Assembly: GCF_002798305.1 (NCBI RefSeq)
Contig: NZ_PCGR01000001.1
Span: 1-64,000, forward strand
Source: Chryseomicrobium excrementi
Lineage (GTDB): Bacteria > Bacillota > Bacilli > Bacillales_A > Planococcaceae
Length of the DNA: 64,000 nucleotides
Reading direction: 5' to 3'
The notes below the pieces were generated by a model. It worked only from the letters and a program-made list of their open reading frames with translations. It made no database searches and was not told the DNA's origin. The translations under genes and the position numbers were made by a program. Positions 1 to 8,001 of this stretch are shown here, in pieces (position 1 is the stretch's first letter; each line of letters begins with the position of its first letter).

Positions 1-116
1 AGTGATGATGGCGAAGAGGTCACACCCGTTCCCATACCGAACACGGAAGTTAAGCTCTTCAGCGCCGATGGTAGTTGGGGGTCTCCCCCTGTGAGAGTAG
101 GACGTCGCTAGGCACC
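1..116 (+). rRNA. rrf: 5S ribosomal RNA (5' end cut by window)
   Basis: The sequence closely matches Bacillus 5S rRNA, including the GAAGAGGTCACACCCGTTCC and AGAGTAGGACGTCGC blocks. A few 5' bases lie outside the window. It is followed after about 5 bases by the first tRNA, the usual rrn-tRNA operon layout in Bacillales. Confidence 0.93.
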
Positions 117-121
117 ACTAT

Positions 122-196
122 TCCGAAGTAGCTCAGTGGTAGAGCAACCGGCTGTTAACCGGTTGGTCGTAGGTTCGAGTCCTACCTTCGGAGCCA
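122..196 (+). tRNA. tRNA-Asn (GTT)
   Basis: Full cloverleaf. Acceptor arm TCCGAAG pairs with CTTCGGA, the anticodon loop CTGTTAA gives GTT, and CCA is encoded. A second, slightly different tRNA-Asn lies at 941-1016. Confidence 0.96.
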
Positions 197-201
197 TTTA
201 T

Positions 202-292
202 GGAGAGCTGTCCGAGTGGCCGAAGGAGCACGATTGGAAATCGTGTATACGTTAACCGCGTATCAAGGGTTCAAATCCCTTGCTCTCCGCCA
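202..292 (+). tRNA. tRNA-Ser (GGA)
   Basis: Class II tRNA with a long variable arm. Acceptor GGAGAGC pairs with GCTCTCC, the loop TTGGAAA gives anticodon GGA, and CCA is encoded. Confidence 0.96.
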
Positions 293-318
293 TATAGCTT
301 CAGTTCTACATAGTACAT

Positions 319-393
319 GGCCCCTTGGTCAAGCGGTTAAGACACCGCCCTTTCACGGCGGTAACACGGGTTCGAATCCCGTAGGGGTCACCA
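319..393 (+). tRNA. tRNA-Glu (TTC), copy 1
   Basis: Acceptor GGCCCCT pairs with AGGGGTC, anticodon TTC, CCA encoded. The 72-nt body is identical to copy 2 at 1122-1193, which lacks an encoded CCA. Confidence 0.96.
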
Positions 394-398
394 TTTTC

Positions 399-474
399 GG
401 AGGATTAGCTCAGCTGGGAGAGCACCTGCCTTACAAGCAGGGGGTCGGCGGTTCGATCCCGTCATCCTCCACCA
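399..474 (+). tRNA. tRNA-Val (TAC)
   Basis: Acceptor GGAGGAT pairs with ATCCTCC, anticodon TAC, CCA encoded. Confidence 0.96.
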
Positions 475-493
475 TTTATCTTCATAGTATTGT

Positions 494-571
<78 letters not shown>

Positions 572-647
572 GGTCCCGTGGTGTAGCGGTTAACATGCCT
601 GCCTGTCACGCAGGAGATCGCGGGTTCGATTCCCGTCGGGACCGCCA
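572..647 (+). tRNA. tRNA-Asp (GTC)
   Basis: Acceptor GGTCCCG pairs with CGGGACC, the loop CTGTCAC gives GTC, CCA encoded. It starts one base after the initiator tRNA. Confidence 0.96.
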
Positions 648-700
648 TTTTTTAATAAGTAGATTTTACATAAGCCATAACGCTTACATAAAATCTTGTT

Positions 701-776
701 GGCTCAGTAGCTCAGTTGGTAGAGCAAAGGACTGAAAATCCTTGTGTCGGCGGTTCGATTCCGTCCTGAGCCACCA
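701..776 (+). tRNA. tRNA-Phe (GAA)
   Basis: Acceptor GGCTCAG pairs with CTGAGCC, anticodon GAA, CCA encoded. It follows a 53-base spacer, the longest in the cluster. Confidence 0.96.
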
Positions 777-779
777 TTT

Positions 780-853
780 GCGGGTGTAGTTTAGTGGTAA
801 AACCCCAGCCTTCCAAGCTGGTGATGAGGGTTCGATTCCCTTCACCCGCTCCA
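780..853 (+). tRNA. tRNA-Gly (TCC)
   Basis: Acceptor GCGGGTG pairs with CACCCGC, the loop CTTCCAA gives TCC, CCA encoded. Confidence 0.96.
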
Positions 854-856
854 AAT

Positions 857-933
<77 letters not shown>

Positions 934-940
934 TGTGTAT

Positions 941-1016
941 TCCGAAGTAGCTCAGTTGGTAGAGCATCCGGCTGTTAACCGGCAGGTCGCAGGTTCGAGT
1001 CCTGCCTTCGGAGCCA
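941..1016 (+). tRNA. tRNA-Asn (GTT), copy 2
   Basis: Same acceptor and anticodon arm as the copy at 122, with differences in the D-loop and T-stem, so it is a diverged duplicate. CCA encoded. Confidence 0.96.
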
Positions 1017-1021
1017 TTGAT

Positions 1022-1112
1022 GGGGAAGTACTCAAGTGGCTGAAGAGGCGCCCCTGCTAAGGGTGTAGGTCGGGCAACCGGCGCGAGGGTTCAAATCCCT
1101 CCTTCTCCGCCA
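1022..1112 (+). tRNA. tRNA-Ser (GCT)
   Basis: Class II tRNA with a long variable arm. Acceptor GGGGAAG pairs with CTTCTCC with one G-T wobble, anticodon GCT, CCA encoded. Confidence 0.95.
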
Positions 1113-1121
1113 TCATGCATT

Positions 1122-1193
1122 GGCCCCTTGGTCAAGCGGTTAAGACACCGCCCTTTCACGGCGGTAACACGGGTTCGAATCCCGTAGGGGTCA
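1122..1193 (+). tRNA. tRNA-Glu (TTC), copy 2, no encoded CCA
   Basis: The body is identical to tRNA-Glu at 319-390, but the discriminator A is followed by TCG instead of CCA. Its 3' end must therefore be matured by CCA addition. It is the last tRNA of the cluster and is followed at once by the terminator. Confidence 0.95.
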
Positions 1194-1196
1194 TCG

Positions 1197-1236
1197 CAAA
1201 ACACGTTCTTCGATTTTCGAAGAGCGTGTTTTTTTA
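1197..1236 (+). terminator. Terminator of the rrn-tRNA operon
   Basis: A stem of AACACGTTCTTCG with CGAAGAGCGTGTT and a short loop is followed by a run of T. It is placed directly after the last tRNA. Confidence 0.9.
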
Positions 1237-1246
1237 TAGTTTTTAA

Positions 1247-1365
1247 AGTGAGCGGTCGTTCTGGAGCAAGTGGGTCATTTTCTAGAACATGTAGTCGAAT
1301 TTCTAAGTCATGTGAACTGCTTTCTAGAACATGCAGAACCATTTGTAGATTCAAAGTCGTTTAAG
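1247..1365 (+). repeat. 21-bp-period degenerate tandem repeat, array 1
   Basis: A leader GTGAGCGGTCGTTCT is followed by about 16 bases and then units that restart with TTTCT(A)..CATG every 21 bases (for example TTTCTAGAACATG twice). The same leader and unit recur at 12668-12780 and, on the other strand, at 28812-28941. The array lies immediately 3' of the tRNA operon terminator and reads in the same direction. Confidence 0.72.
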
Positions 1366-1414
1366 GAAACTAAGCCATCGTTCTCATTCACTCACATAAG
1401 AGTTTCGCACACAG

Positions 1415-1446
1415 AAAGAGGCTGGATCAGAATCCAGCCTCTTTTT
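1415..1446. terminator. Bidirectional terminator after amtB
   Basis: Inverted repeat AGAGGCTGGAT / ATCCAGCCTCT with a 4-base loop. The T-run is stronger on the plus strand. It lies just beyond the amtB stop codon on the minus strand. Nothing else is seen between 1366 and 1414. Confidence 0.8.
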
Positions 1447-1449
1447 GCA

Positions 1450-2724
1450 TCAGGTATACGATTTGCCTAGTTCTGTTAATCGTTGAGCAAATGGCTCTGT
1501 TCGATCGAAGGCAGCGCCGTAAGTCTCACGAACCTCATAGGCACTTGTTCCATGTTCTACATAATCAAGTCCTGTCATTTCTTCTTCTTCCGTTACTCGG
1601 ATACCTATAGTTACTTTTGTGATGTAGACCACTGCGAATGAAGTGCTAGCCACCCATAGTATCACAGCAGTAATGCCTACTGCTTGAATACCGAGTAACT
1701 GGATACTTCCTGACGTGAATAACCCCGCTGATGAATCGAACAGTCCCACAGCTAGAGTACCCCAAGCACCAATAATACCATGAACTGTTATCGCACCTAC
1801 CGGATCATCTACACGTAGCTTCGCATCTAATAGACGAATTCCTTCAGTCATCACAATACCTGCAATGAATCCAATAGCAATAGCGGAAGGGAGGGAGACA
1901 TTCGCTGCACCAGCAGTAATTCCTACTAGACCGCTCAGGGCTCCGTTTAAAGTTAACGATGCATCAATCTGTCGGTAGCGTAACTTCGTATAAAGAGCAG
2001 TAGACACTACCCCAGCAGATGCTGCTAGAAGAGTATTTGTAATGATTGAAGGAACCGTTTCAGGATCAGCTGCTAATGTACTCGCTCCGTTAAATCCGAA
2101 CCAACCTAACCAAAGGATGAATACGCCAAGCGCACCTAAAGGAATGCTGTGTCCAGGGATAACATTTACTTTCTTTCCTGAATACTTGCCAATACGAGGT
2201 CCAAGGACTGCAGCAGCTACTAATGCGCCAACAGCTCCTGTTAAATGGACTACAGTAGAACCAGCAAAGTCTATAAATCCTAATTGCGATAACCAGCCTC
2301 CAGCCCAAACCCAGTGACCTACGACAGGATAGATGACTGTGACGACCGCTATGGTTAAGACGAAATAGGCGGACAGCTTCATTCGTTCTGCTACTGCTCC
2401 GGAGATGATTGTTGCAGATGTAGCTGCGAAAACTGCTTGGAAGACGAAAAAGGCGATATCCTCTACTCCAGACAGTGCAAACCCTGAAGTGCCGATGATT
2501 CCTTGGAACGAATCTCCGAACATTAAAGCATAGCCAACCACAAAATAAAGAAGTGAGGCAATAGAAACCGTGATAAAGTTTTTCATTAAGATGTTGACGG
2601 TGTTCTTTGACCTAGTGAAACCTGATTCGACCATTGCAAAACCAGCGTGCATAAAGAAGACGAGGATGGTACCTAACATGATCCAAAGCATATTGATAGA
2701 TGAAAGTAAAAGTTCGTTTGTCAT
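1450..2724 (-). CDS. amtB: Ammonium transporter AmtB (NrgA)
   Basis: A 424-residue polytopic membrane protein of the Amt/Rh family, the usual length. It conducts ammonium/ammonia across the cytoplasmic membrane. The family's twin histidines of the pore are visible as His160 (VVHLTG) and His315 (TVHGIIGAWG), and the conserved N-terminal FFMHAGFAMVESG block is intact. The start has a strong AAGGAGG site. It lies 12 bases downstream of glnK in one operon. B. subtilis has the reverse order (nrgA before nrgB). GlnK is expected to plug this channel when nitrogen is plentiful. Confidence 0.96.
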   Translation of the reverse strand: MTNELLLSSINMLWIMLGTILVFFMHAGFAMVESGFTRSKNTVNILMKNFITVSIASLLYFVVGYALMFGDSFQGIIGTSGFALSGVEDIAFFVFQAVFAATSATIISGAVAERMKLSAYFVLTIAVVTVIYPVVGHWVWAGGWLSQLGFIDFAGSTVVHLTGAVGALVAAAVLGPRIGKYSGKKVNVIPGHSIPLGALGVFILWLGWFGFNGASTLAADPETVPSIITNTLLAASAGVVSTALYTKLRYRQIDASLTLNGALSGLVGITAGAANVSLPSAIAIGFIAGIVMTEGIRLLDAKLRVDDPVGAITVHGIIGAWGTLAVGLFDSSAGLFTSGSIQLLGIQAVGITAVILWVASTSFAVVYITKVTIGIRVTEEEEMTGLDYVEHGTSAYEVRETYGAAFDRTEPFAQRLTELGKSYT

Positions 2725-2736
2725 TCGGTTTCCTCC

Positions 2737-3078
2737 TTAGTGTACAGCGATAGCGCCGGTTTCTTTTGTTCGAATACGAATAGCTTCTTCTACAGGGAGA
2801 ATGAAAATCTTCCCGTCTCCCACTTTACCGGTTGAAGCAGTTTCTACTATCAAATCGGTAAGAGCTGCTACCTCAGAATCATCGACGACCATTTCAATTT
2901 TCAATTTCGTATGAAACTCCATTTCGTATTTATTTCCTCGAAACAGTCCAGTACGACCTTCTTGCTTCCCGATACCAGCTACTTCACTCACGCTAAATCC
3001 ATCAATTCCATGCAAGGCTAAGGCTTCGCGAATGTGTGGAAAGACATCTGGACGAACGATTGCTTCAATCTTTTTCAT
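2737..3078 (-). CDS. glnK: PII signal protein GlnK
   Basis: A PII-family nitrogen regulator of 113 residues. I chose the ATG at 3078 (MKKIEAIVRP) because a GGAGGTGC ribosome binding site precedes it and the family starts there; a longer upstream open frame is not needed. The T-loop runs over about residues 37-55 and keeps Tyr51, while the position equivalent to Tyr46 of E. coli PII is Phe (GLFRG). The B-loop TGKVGDGK (83-90) for ATP/2-oxoglutarate binding is intact. In Bacillus relatives the partner is AmtB, encoded next in the operon, and the protein also binds TnrA. Confidence 0.95.
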   Translation of the reverse strand: MKKIEAIVRPDVFPHIREALALHGIDGFSVSEVAGIGKQEGRTGLFRGNKYEMEFHTKLKIEMVVDDSEVAALTDLIVETASTGKVGDGKIFILPVEEAIRIRTKETGAIAVH

Positions 3079-3155
3079 AGTAGCACCTCCAATGTTAGAA
3101 TATATAACATCATAAAATGTATTTTCAGAAAAATCAACCATTATTTTTATTTTAA

Positions 3156-3172
3156 TGTAAGGAAAACTAACA
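3156..3172. promoter_or_regulatory. TnrA-type operator upstream of glnK-amtB
   Basis: TGTAAGGAAAACTAACA matches the TnrA consensus TGTNA-N7-TNACA exactly. It lies 78 bases upstream of the glnK start, upstream of a possible minus-strand promoter (TTGATT, 16 bases, TATGAT, with the -10 at 3109-3114). It implies activation of ammonium uptake under nitrogen limitation, as for nrgAB in B. subtilis. The TnrA gene itself is not in the window. Confidence 0.72.
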
Positions 3173-3192
3173 TAATCGAATTCGTTCTTAAT

Positions 3193-3221
3193 TTTGTAAG
3201 TCAAAAGTGTGCGTGCATACT
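3193..3221 (+). promoter_or_regulatory. Candidate sigma-A promoter of the men operon
   Basis: TTTGTA, 17 bases, CATACT. It is about 55 bases upstream of the menF start, which has its own CGGAGG site at 3262-3267. Confidence 0.45.
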
Positions 3222-3276
3222 AGGAAAGGAGTAAAATAAATGTAGTGTGAAGTGTAAAGTCACGGAGGTTTAATTA

Positions 3277-4638
3277 ATGGCAAAACAAGTGAATTCTACA
3301 ACTGGAACGGAATATCTTTATACAGAAACAATTGATTCAGAAGGAATCTCTCCTATAGCGTTTTTTGAAGCTGGAGAAAGGTTGTACGAAGGCCAACGTC
3401 TATTTTGGCAAAATCGAGAAAAGACACATACGATTGTAGGACTCGGGCATGCTGCCGTACTAAAGGCAGCTGACACGAACCGAATAGCTACAATCCAATC
3501 GGAATGGAACCGTTTAAAACAAGTCGTAGTGAAAGAGAAGATGGATCAAGCACCGATTTTATTTGGTGGCTTTTCTTTTGATCCACTCCACGTTGTCTCA
3601 GGGGAGTGGGCTGCTTTTTCTGCTGCTTTTTTTGTTGTCCCTCAATTCCAACTTGAAATCAAAAATGAATCGATCAAATTGTCCATCAACTGCATGTCAG
3701 AGCGGACGGATATGTCGACACGTTTTGACCAATTACGAAAAGAGCGTGACCGGCTTCTTCATATGGCACAAGTCCAAGAACGTCCATTGTTTGAAAAGGC
3801 CAACGTGATTGAGAAAGTGGAGCGAAATGTTCCAGATTATTTGGCTGCTGTTCGTTCTGTAAAAAAAGAAATTGCTACTGGGAAAGTTGACAAAGTAGTT
3901 ATTTCTCGGTCTATCGAGCTTGACTTTGAGGAACCGGTTTCTTCTGGTGCAGCACTTTATTATGCTCTCCAAGAGCAGCCGGAAAGCTATATCTTTGTAC
4001 TTGAAAATGGGAGTTCTACTTTCTTAGGTGCCACCCCAGAGCGTCTAATTCGCAAAGAACAAGGTACTGTATATTCAGCAGGAGTTGCGGGTTCTGTTCG
4101 AAGAGGGAAAGACGTCGGAGAAGATCAACGTCTAGGGACGGCACTACTTACGGATGAAAAGAATTTAGAAGAACACGAATTTGTTGTGTCTATGATTCGT
4201 GATGTGATCGAACCATTATGTAACGATCTCATTATTCCAAGTCATCCAAAGCTCTTAAAAGTCCGTGATATCCAGCATCTCTTTACCCCGATTCAAGGAC
4301 AGGCAGCTCCTGACAAGGATATGTTCTCGTTCGTAGATGCTCTTCACCCGACTCCAGCGCTAGGCGGAACTCCAAGAAAACAAGCTGTGGAATTGATTCG
4401 AGAGCTTGAACAGATGGACCGTGGCTATTACGCTGCGCCTATCGGCTTTGTTGATGCGGAAGACAACGGGGAATTTGCTGTAGGTATCCGCTCTGCACTT
4501 CTTCGGGGAGGAAAAGCGCTACTTTATGCTGGAGGCGGAATCGTATCTGAGTCTGAACCGCTAGCAGAGCTAGAAGAGACGAATGTGAAATTCCGTCCAA
4601 TGCTTCGAGTACTAGGGGGACATCGTCATGACTTATAA
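3277..4638 (+). CDS. menF: Isochorismate synthase MenF
   Basis: A chorismate-utilising enzyme of 453 residues converting chorismate to isochorismate, the first step of menaquinone synthesis. The C-terminal chorismate-binding fold shows the conserved HPTPALGGTP block, the ERGYY-type block (MDRGYYAAPIG) and GIRSALL. Upstream GATPERL (about residue 250) is also typical. It overlaps menD by 11 bases, implying translational coupling. Confidence 0.95.
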   Translation: MAKQVNSTTGTEYLYTETIDSEGISPIAFFEAGERLYEGQRLFWQNREKTHTIVGLGHAAVLKAADTNRIATIQSEWNRLKQVVVKEKMDQAPILFGGFSFDPLHVVSGEWAAFSAAFFVVPQFQLEIKNESIKLSINCMSERTDMSTRFDQLRKERDRLLHMAQVQERPLFEKANVIEKVERNVPDYLAAVRSVKKEIATGKVDKVVISRSIELDFEEPVSSGAALYYALQEQPESYIFVLENGSSTFLGATPERLIRKEQGTVYSAGVAGSVRRGKDVGEDQRLGTALLTDEKNLEEHEFVVSMIRDVIEPLCNDLIIPSHPKLLKVRDIQHLFTPIQGQAAPDKDMFSFVDALHPTPALGGTPRKQAVELIRELEQMDRGYYAAPIGFVDAEDNGEFAVGIRSALLRGGKALLYAGGGIVSESEPLAELEETNVKFRPMLRVLGGHRHDL

Positions 4639-6340
4639 AGAAACCTTGACTCGCTATGTACGGACTTTTTTATCTGCACTGAAAGACTACGGAGTCGAAC
4701 AGGTCGTTGTCAGTCCGGGATCTCGTTCAACGCCACTTGCCTACGGTGTGGTCTCAGATCCAGATTTTAAAGTGTCGATTCAAGTTGACGAGCGGTCTGC
4801 TGGATTTTTCGCTTTGGGACTTGCTAAGGCTTCAGAAAAACCGGTTGTTCTGGTTTGCACATCGGGATCTGCAGCAGCAAACTATTTTCCAGCAATTGTG
4901 GAGGCATACTACGCTCGAATCCCACTGATTGTAGTGACCGCAGACCGGCCACATGAGTTGCGCCAAGTAGGAGCTCCCCAAACTATCGACCAAGTAAAGT
5001 TGTATGGAGATCATGTGAAATGGACATTCGATTATCCTTTAGCAGATTCCTATGAAGCCACAGAACCATTTGTTTATCAACAGACGGTTCGTGTGGTCGC
5101 AGAATCGATGCAGGCACCTAGAGGACCCGTCCACGTGAACATGCCGTTCCGAGAGCCGTTACTTATCGATTTAGAGATAAAACCAAGGCAAAAAGCTAGT
5201 AAGACAATTCGTTACCCTGAACAACGACTGTCTGAACGAGACAGAGAAGAATTGACGAGTCTAATTAATGGGGCTAAGGGTGGTATTGTAGTAGTTGGTG
5301 AATTTACTACATCAGACCGAGCTGCAGTGGAAGTCTTCTTGACGAGACTCGGGTGGCCAGTCCTTTGTGATCCGCTTTCGAATTTACGAACGACTAAAAA
5401 CAATTCTTTACAGCAACTACTCATTGAGAATTACGATGGGATGCTGAAGAACAAAGATTGTTATGCGGCTTTAAAACCTGATGCCGTCATTCGTATAGGA
5501 GCACAGCCTGTATCAAAATTCTTGGGTATCTTTTTGAAAGAAAGTGCTCCAAGCTTGGTCATCTCAGTCGATCCTGCAGCACGTTTTCGTGACTCGCTTG
5601 GACTCACTACGGATCTTGTCGTTGGAGACATTGCTGCACTTCAAGAACTAAAAGTAGCACCAGATTCCGAGCATCAAACTGTAGCATCATGGATCCGTTG
5701 GAATCAACAAGTCCGTAAGTTGATTACGAACTATAGAGAGCAGCAATCTGATGAGGGAGCTTATGTAGCTACGCTTTTAGAGCACTTACCAGAAGAGAGT
5801 CTCCTCTTCGCTAGTAGCAGCATGCCGATTCGAGATGTCGATACATTCTTACAAGCGAAAGCAACTGGCGTCCATGTGCTTGCGAACCGTGGTACAAATG
5901 GTATTGATGGTGTGGCATCCACAGCATTCGGTGTACAAAAAGCTGCACAACGTCCACTGGTTCTGCTGATTGGAGATCTAGCGATGTTGCATGATGCGAA
6001 TGCTCTGCTACTGAGTCGCTATCAGGAAATTAGTGGAACTATTGTCGTCATGAACAATGACGGGGGAGGCATCTTCTCCTATCTGCCCCAAGCAACAATT
6101 CCAGAGCATTATGAGACGCTGTTTGGAACCGCGAGTGGTTTGAAATTTGATAAGCTTGCGGAGATGTATGGGCTTTCCTATACTGCCGTCACATCTAAAG
6201 AACATCTTGCTGAACTCATGAAACAACCTACAAGTGGGCTTCGTATTCTAGAGATATCCACTCATCGTCCAACAAATACGGAGGCTCACCGAGAACTTTG
6301 GAAGCAAGTTGCAGAGAGTTGGAACTCGCATGACAAGTGA
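4628..6340 (+). CDS. menD: SEPHCHC synthase MenD
   Basis: A thiamine-diphosphate enzyme of 570 residues. It joins isochorismate and 2-oxoglutarate to give 2-succinyl-5-enolpyruvyl-6-hydroxy-3-cyclohexene-1-carboxylate. The N-terminal SPGSRSTPLAYG motif and the C-terminal ThDP/Mg block ending in NNDGGGIFSYLPQ are intact. It is the second gene of the men operon, overlapping menF and menH by 11 bases each. Confidence 0.96.
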   Translation: MTYKETLTRYVRTFLSALKDYGVEQVVVSPGSRSTPLAYGVVSDPDFKVSIQVDERSAGFFALGLAKASEKPVVLVCTSGSAAANYFPAIVEAYYARIPLIVVTADRPHELRQVGAPQTIDQVKLYGDHVKWTFDYPLADSYEATEPFVYQQTVRVVAESMQAPRGPVHVNMPFREPLLIDLEIKPRQKASKTIRYPEQRLSERDREELTSLINGAKGGIVVVGEFTTSDRAAVEVFLTRLGWPVLCDPLSNLRTTKNNSLQQLLIENYDGMLKNKDCYAALKPDAVIRIGAQPVSKFLGIFLKESAPSLVISVDPAARFRDSLGLTTDLVVGDIAALQELKVAPDSEHQTVASWIRWNQQVRKLITNYREQQSDEGAYVATLLEHLPEESLLFASSSMPIRDVDTFLQAKATGVHVLANRGTNGIDGVASTAFGVQKAAQRPLVLLIGDLAMLHDANALLLSRYQEISGTIVVMNNDGGGIFSYLPQATIPEHYETLFGTASGLKFDKLAEMYGLSYTAVTSKEHLAELMKQPTSGLRILEISTHRPTNTEAHRELWKQVAESWNSHDK

Positions 6341-7121
6341 TGTAAAGTATCGACGCTGGAATGACAACGGGACGAAGAGAGTCATTATGTTACATGGCTT
6401 CACGGGATCTGAGCGTTCGTTTGAACCTATAATTCCGTATCTTTCAACAGAAATTGAAGTAATAGCACCGCTCCTTCCTGGTCACGGAAAAGAGCCATCA
6501 AGTTTAGAAGACCTTTCGATGGAATCACAAATTCAGTGGCTTCGGGAGTTTATTGTCAGCAATGAACTTGAAGATGCTGCGCTCCTCGGTTATTCGATGG
6601 GGGGACGGTTGGCGATTGGATATGCCATGACTTATCCCGTAAAGCAGCTCATTTTAGTAAGTAGCTCGCCAGGTATTCAAAGCGTTGAAGAACGAAAGAG
6701 CAGGGCGGAAGCTGATAAAAAATTGGCTCAGAGCATTCGACAGAACGGCATAGAAGAGTTTATCTCCTACTGGGAGCAGATTCCTTTATTTGCATCGCAA
6801 CAATCGCTGCCAGTTGACGTGAAGCGACGAGTCCGAGCAGAACGATTGCAGCACCAGCCTCTGCAGCTTTCTATGAGTCTCGAGCAGTTCAGTACGGGGA
6901 AGATGCCGAGTTATTGGCAACAGCTAGGAACGTATGCTGGACATGTCACTCTGATCGTAGGAGAGCAAGATTCTAAATTCGTCGCTATTGCTGAAGCAAT
7001 GGAGAAATTACTGAAACATTCGGAACGCATTGTGGTGCCTCGTGCAGGCCATGCGATTCAAGTGGAAAATCCGAAAATCTTTGCTACAATAATAGAGGAT
7101 GTACTTTTAAGGAGGAACTAA
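6330..7121 (+). CDS. menH: SHCHC synthase MenH (alpha/beta hydrolase)
   Basis: Removes pyruvate from SEPHCHC to give SHCHC in menaquinone synthesis. I chose the ATG at 6330 ([10 protein letters not shown], 263 residues), which overlaps the menD stop by 11 bases just as menD overlaps menF; an ATG at 6309 deeper inside menD is possible. The nucleophile elbow GYSMGGRLA, the LLPGHGKEP loop and the C-terminal RAGHAIQVE histidine are visible. The menB ribosome binding site lies within its last codons. Confidence 0.93.
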   Translation: MTSDVKYRRWNDNGTKRVIMLHGFTGSERSFEPIIPYLSTEIEVIAPLLPGHGKEPSSLEDLSMESQIQWLREFIVSNELEDAALLGYSMGGRLAIGYAMTYPVKQLILVSSSPGIQSVEERKSRAEADKKLAQSIRQNGIEEFISYWEQIPLFASQQSLPVDVKRRVRAERLQHQPLQLSMSLEQFSTGKMPSYWQQLGTYAGHVTLIVGEQDSKFVAIAEAMEKLLKHSERIVVPRAGHAIQVENPKIFATIIEDVLLRRN

Positions 7122-7122
7122 C

Positions 7123-7941
7123 ATGACAAGAGAATGGAAACCGCTCCGTACATACGAAGATATCAAGTATGAATTCTTCAACGGAATCGCAAAAATTACA
7201 ATCAACCGTCCAGAAGTGCGCAATGCCTTTCGTCCAAAGACGGTAAACGAATTGATTGACGCGTTCTCACGCGCTCGCGACGACAAAGATATCGGTGTAA
7301 TCATTTTGACAGGCGAAGGCGAGAAAGCGTTCTGTTCAGGTGGAGACCAGTCAGTTCGTGGGCACGGTGGTTACGTTGGAGACGACGAAATCCCACGTCT
7401 AAACGTATTAGACCTTCAGCGTCTGATCCGTGTAATTCCAAAACCAGTAGTAGCCATGGTTTCAGGATATGCGATCGGTGGGGGACACGTCCTTCACGTT
7501 GTATGTGACTTGTCTATTGCTGCTGACAATGCACGTTTCGGTCAAACAGGACCTCGCGTTGGTTCATTTGATGCTGGATACGGTTCTGGTTACTTGGCCC
7601 GTATCGTAGGTCATAAGAAAGCACGTGAAATCTGGTACCTATGCCGTCAATACGACGCGCAACAAGCGCTTGATATGGGCTTGGTCAACACAGTGGTGCC
7701 ATACGAGCAACTTGAAGACGAAACAGTAAAATGGTGTGAAGAGATGCTTGAGATGTCTCCGACAGCTCTACGTTTCTTGAAAGCAGCTATGAACGCAGAC
7801 ACAGACGGTCTTGCGGGTCTTCAACAAATGGCTGGAGACGCTACACTTCTTTACTACACAACGGATGAGGCAAAAGAAGGTCGTGACGCTTTCAAAGAGA
7901 AGCGCAAGCCAGATTTCGGTCAATTCCCACGTTTCCCTTGA
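7123..7941 (+). CDS. menB: 1,4-dihydroxy-2-naphthoyl-CoA synthase MenB
   Basis: A crotonase-family enzyme of 272 residues that cyclises o-succinylbenzoyl-CoA. FCSGGDQ (70-76) supplies the oxyanion hole, and [14 protein letters not shown] (141-154) contains the glycine typical of the bicarbonate-dependent class. It sits directly after menH with an AAGGAGG site. Many codons use C at the third position compared with menD, suggesting higher expression. Confidence 0.97.
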   Translation: MTREWKPLRTYEDIKYEFFNGIAKITINRPEVRNAFRPKTVNELIDAFSRARDDKDIGVIILTGEGEKAFCSGGDQSVRGHGGYVGDDEIPRLNVLDLQRLIRVIPKPVVAMVSGYAIGGGHVLHVVCDLSIAADNARFGQTGPRVGSFDAGYGSGYLARIVGHKKAREIWYLCRQYDAQQALDMGLVNTVVPYEQLEDETVKWCEEMLEMSPTALRFLKAAMNADTDGLAGLQQMAGDATLLYYTTDEAKEGRDAFKEKRKPDFGQFPRFP

Positions 7942-7951
7942 TTTAACACAT

Positions 7952-7982
7952 CTAGCTGTCCTATAGGGCAGCTTTTCTTTTT
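7952..7982 (+). terminator. Hairpin between menB and menE
   Basis: AGCTGTCC, TATA, GGGCAGCT followed by TTTTCTTTTT. It has the form of an intrinsic terminator or partial attenuator inside the men operon, so menE may be expressed less than menB. Confidence 0.7.
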
Positions 7983-8001
7983 AATGAAAGGATGAATGGG
8001 G

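Noticed and set aside
1247-1365. CRISPR-like array.
   Set aside because: Units are degenerate, contiguous and without unique spacers. No cas genes are in the window.
1270-1470. A 66-codon frame with seven-residue repeats (FLEHVVE, FLSHVNC, FLEHAEP).
   Set aside because: The periodicity comes from the 21-bp DNA repeat. There is no ribosome binding site, and the other arrays lack a common start codon.
2737-3078. Loss of the uridylylation tyrosine in GlnK.
   Set aside because: On counting, Tyr51 is present; the changed residue is the position-46 tyrosine (Phe here).
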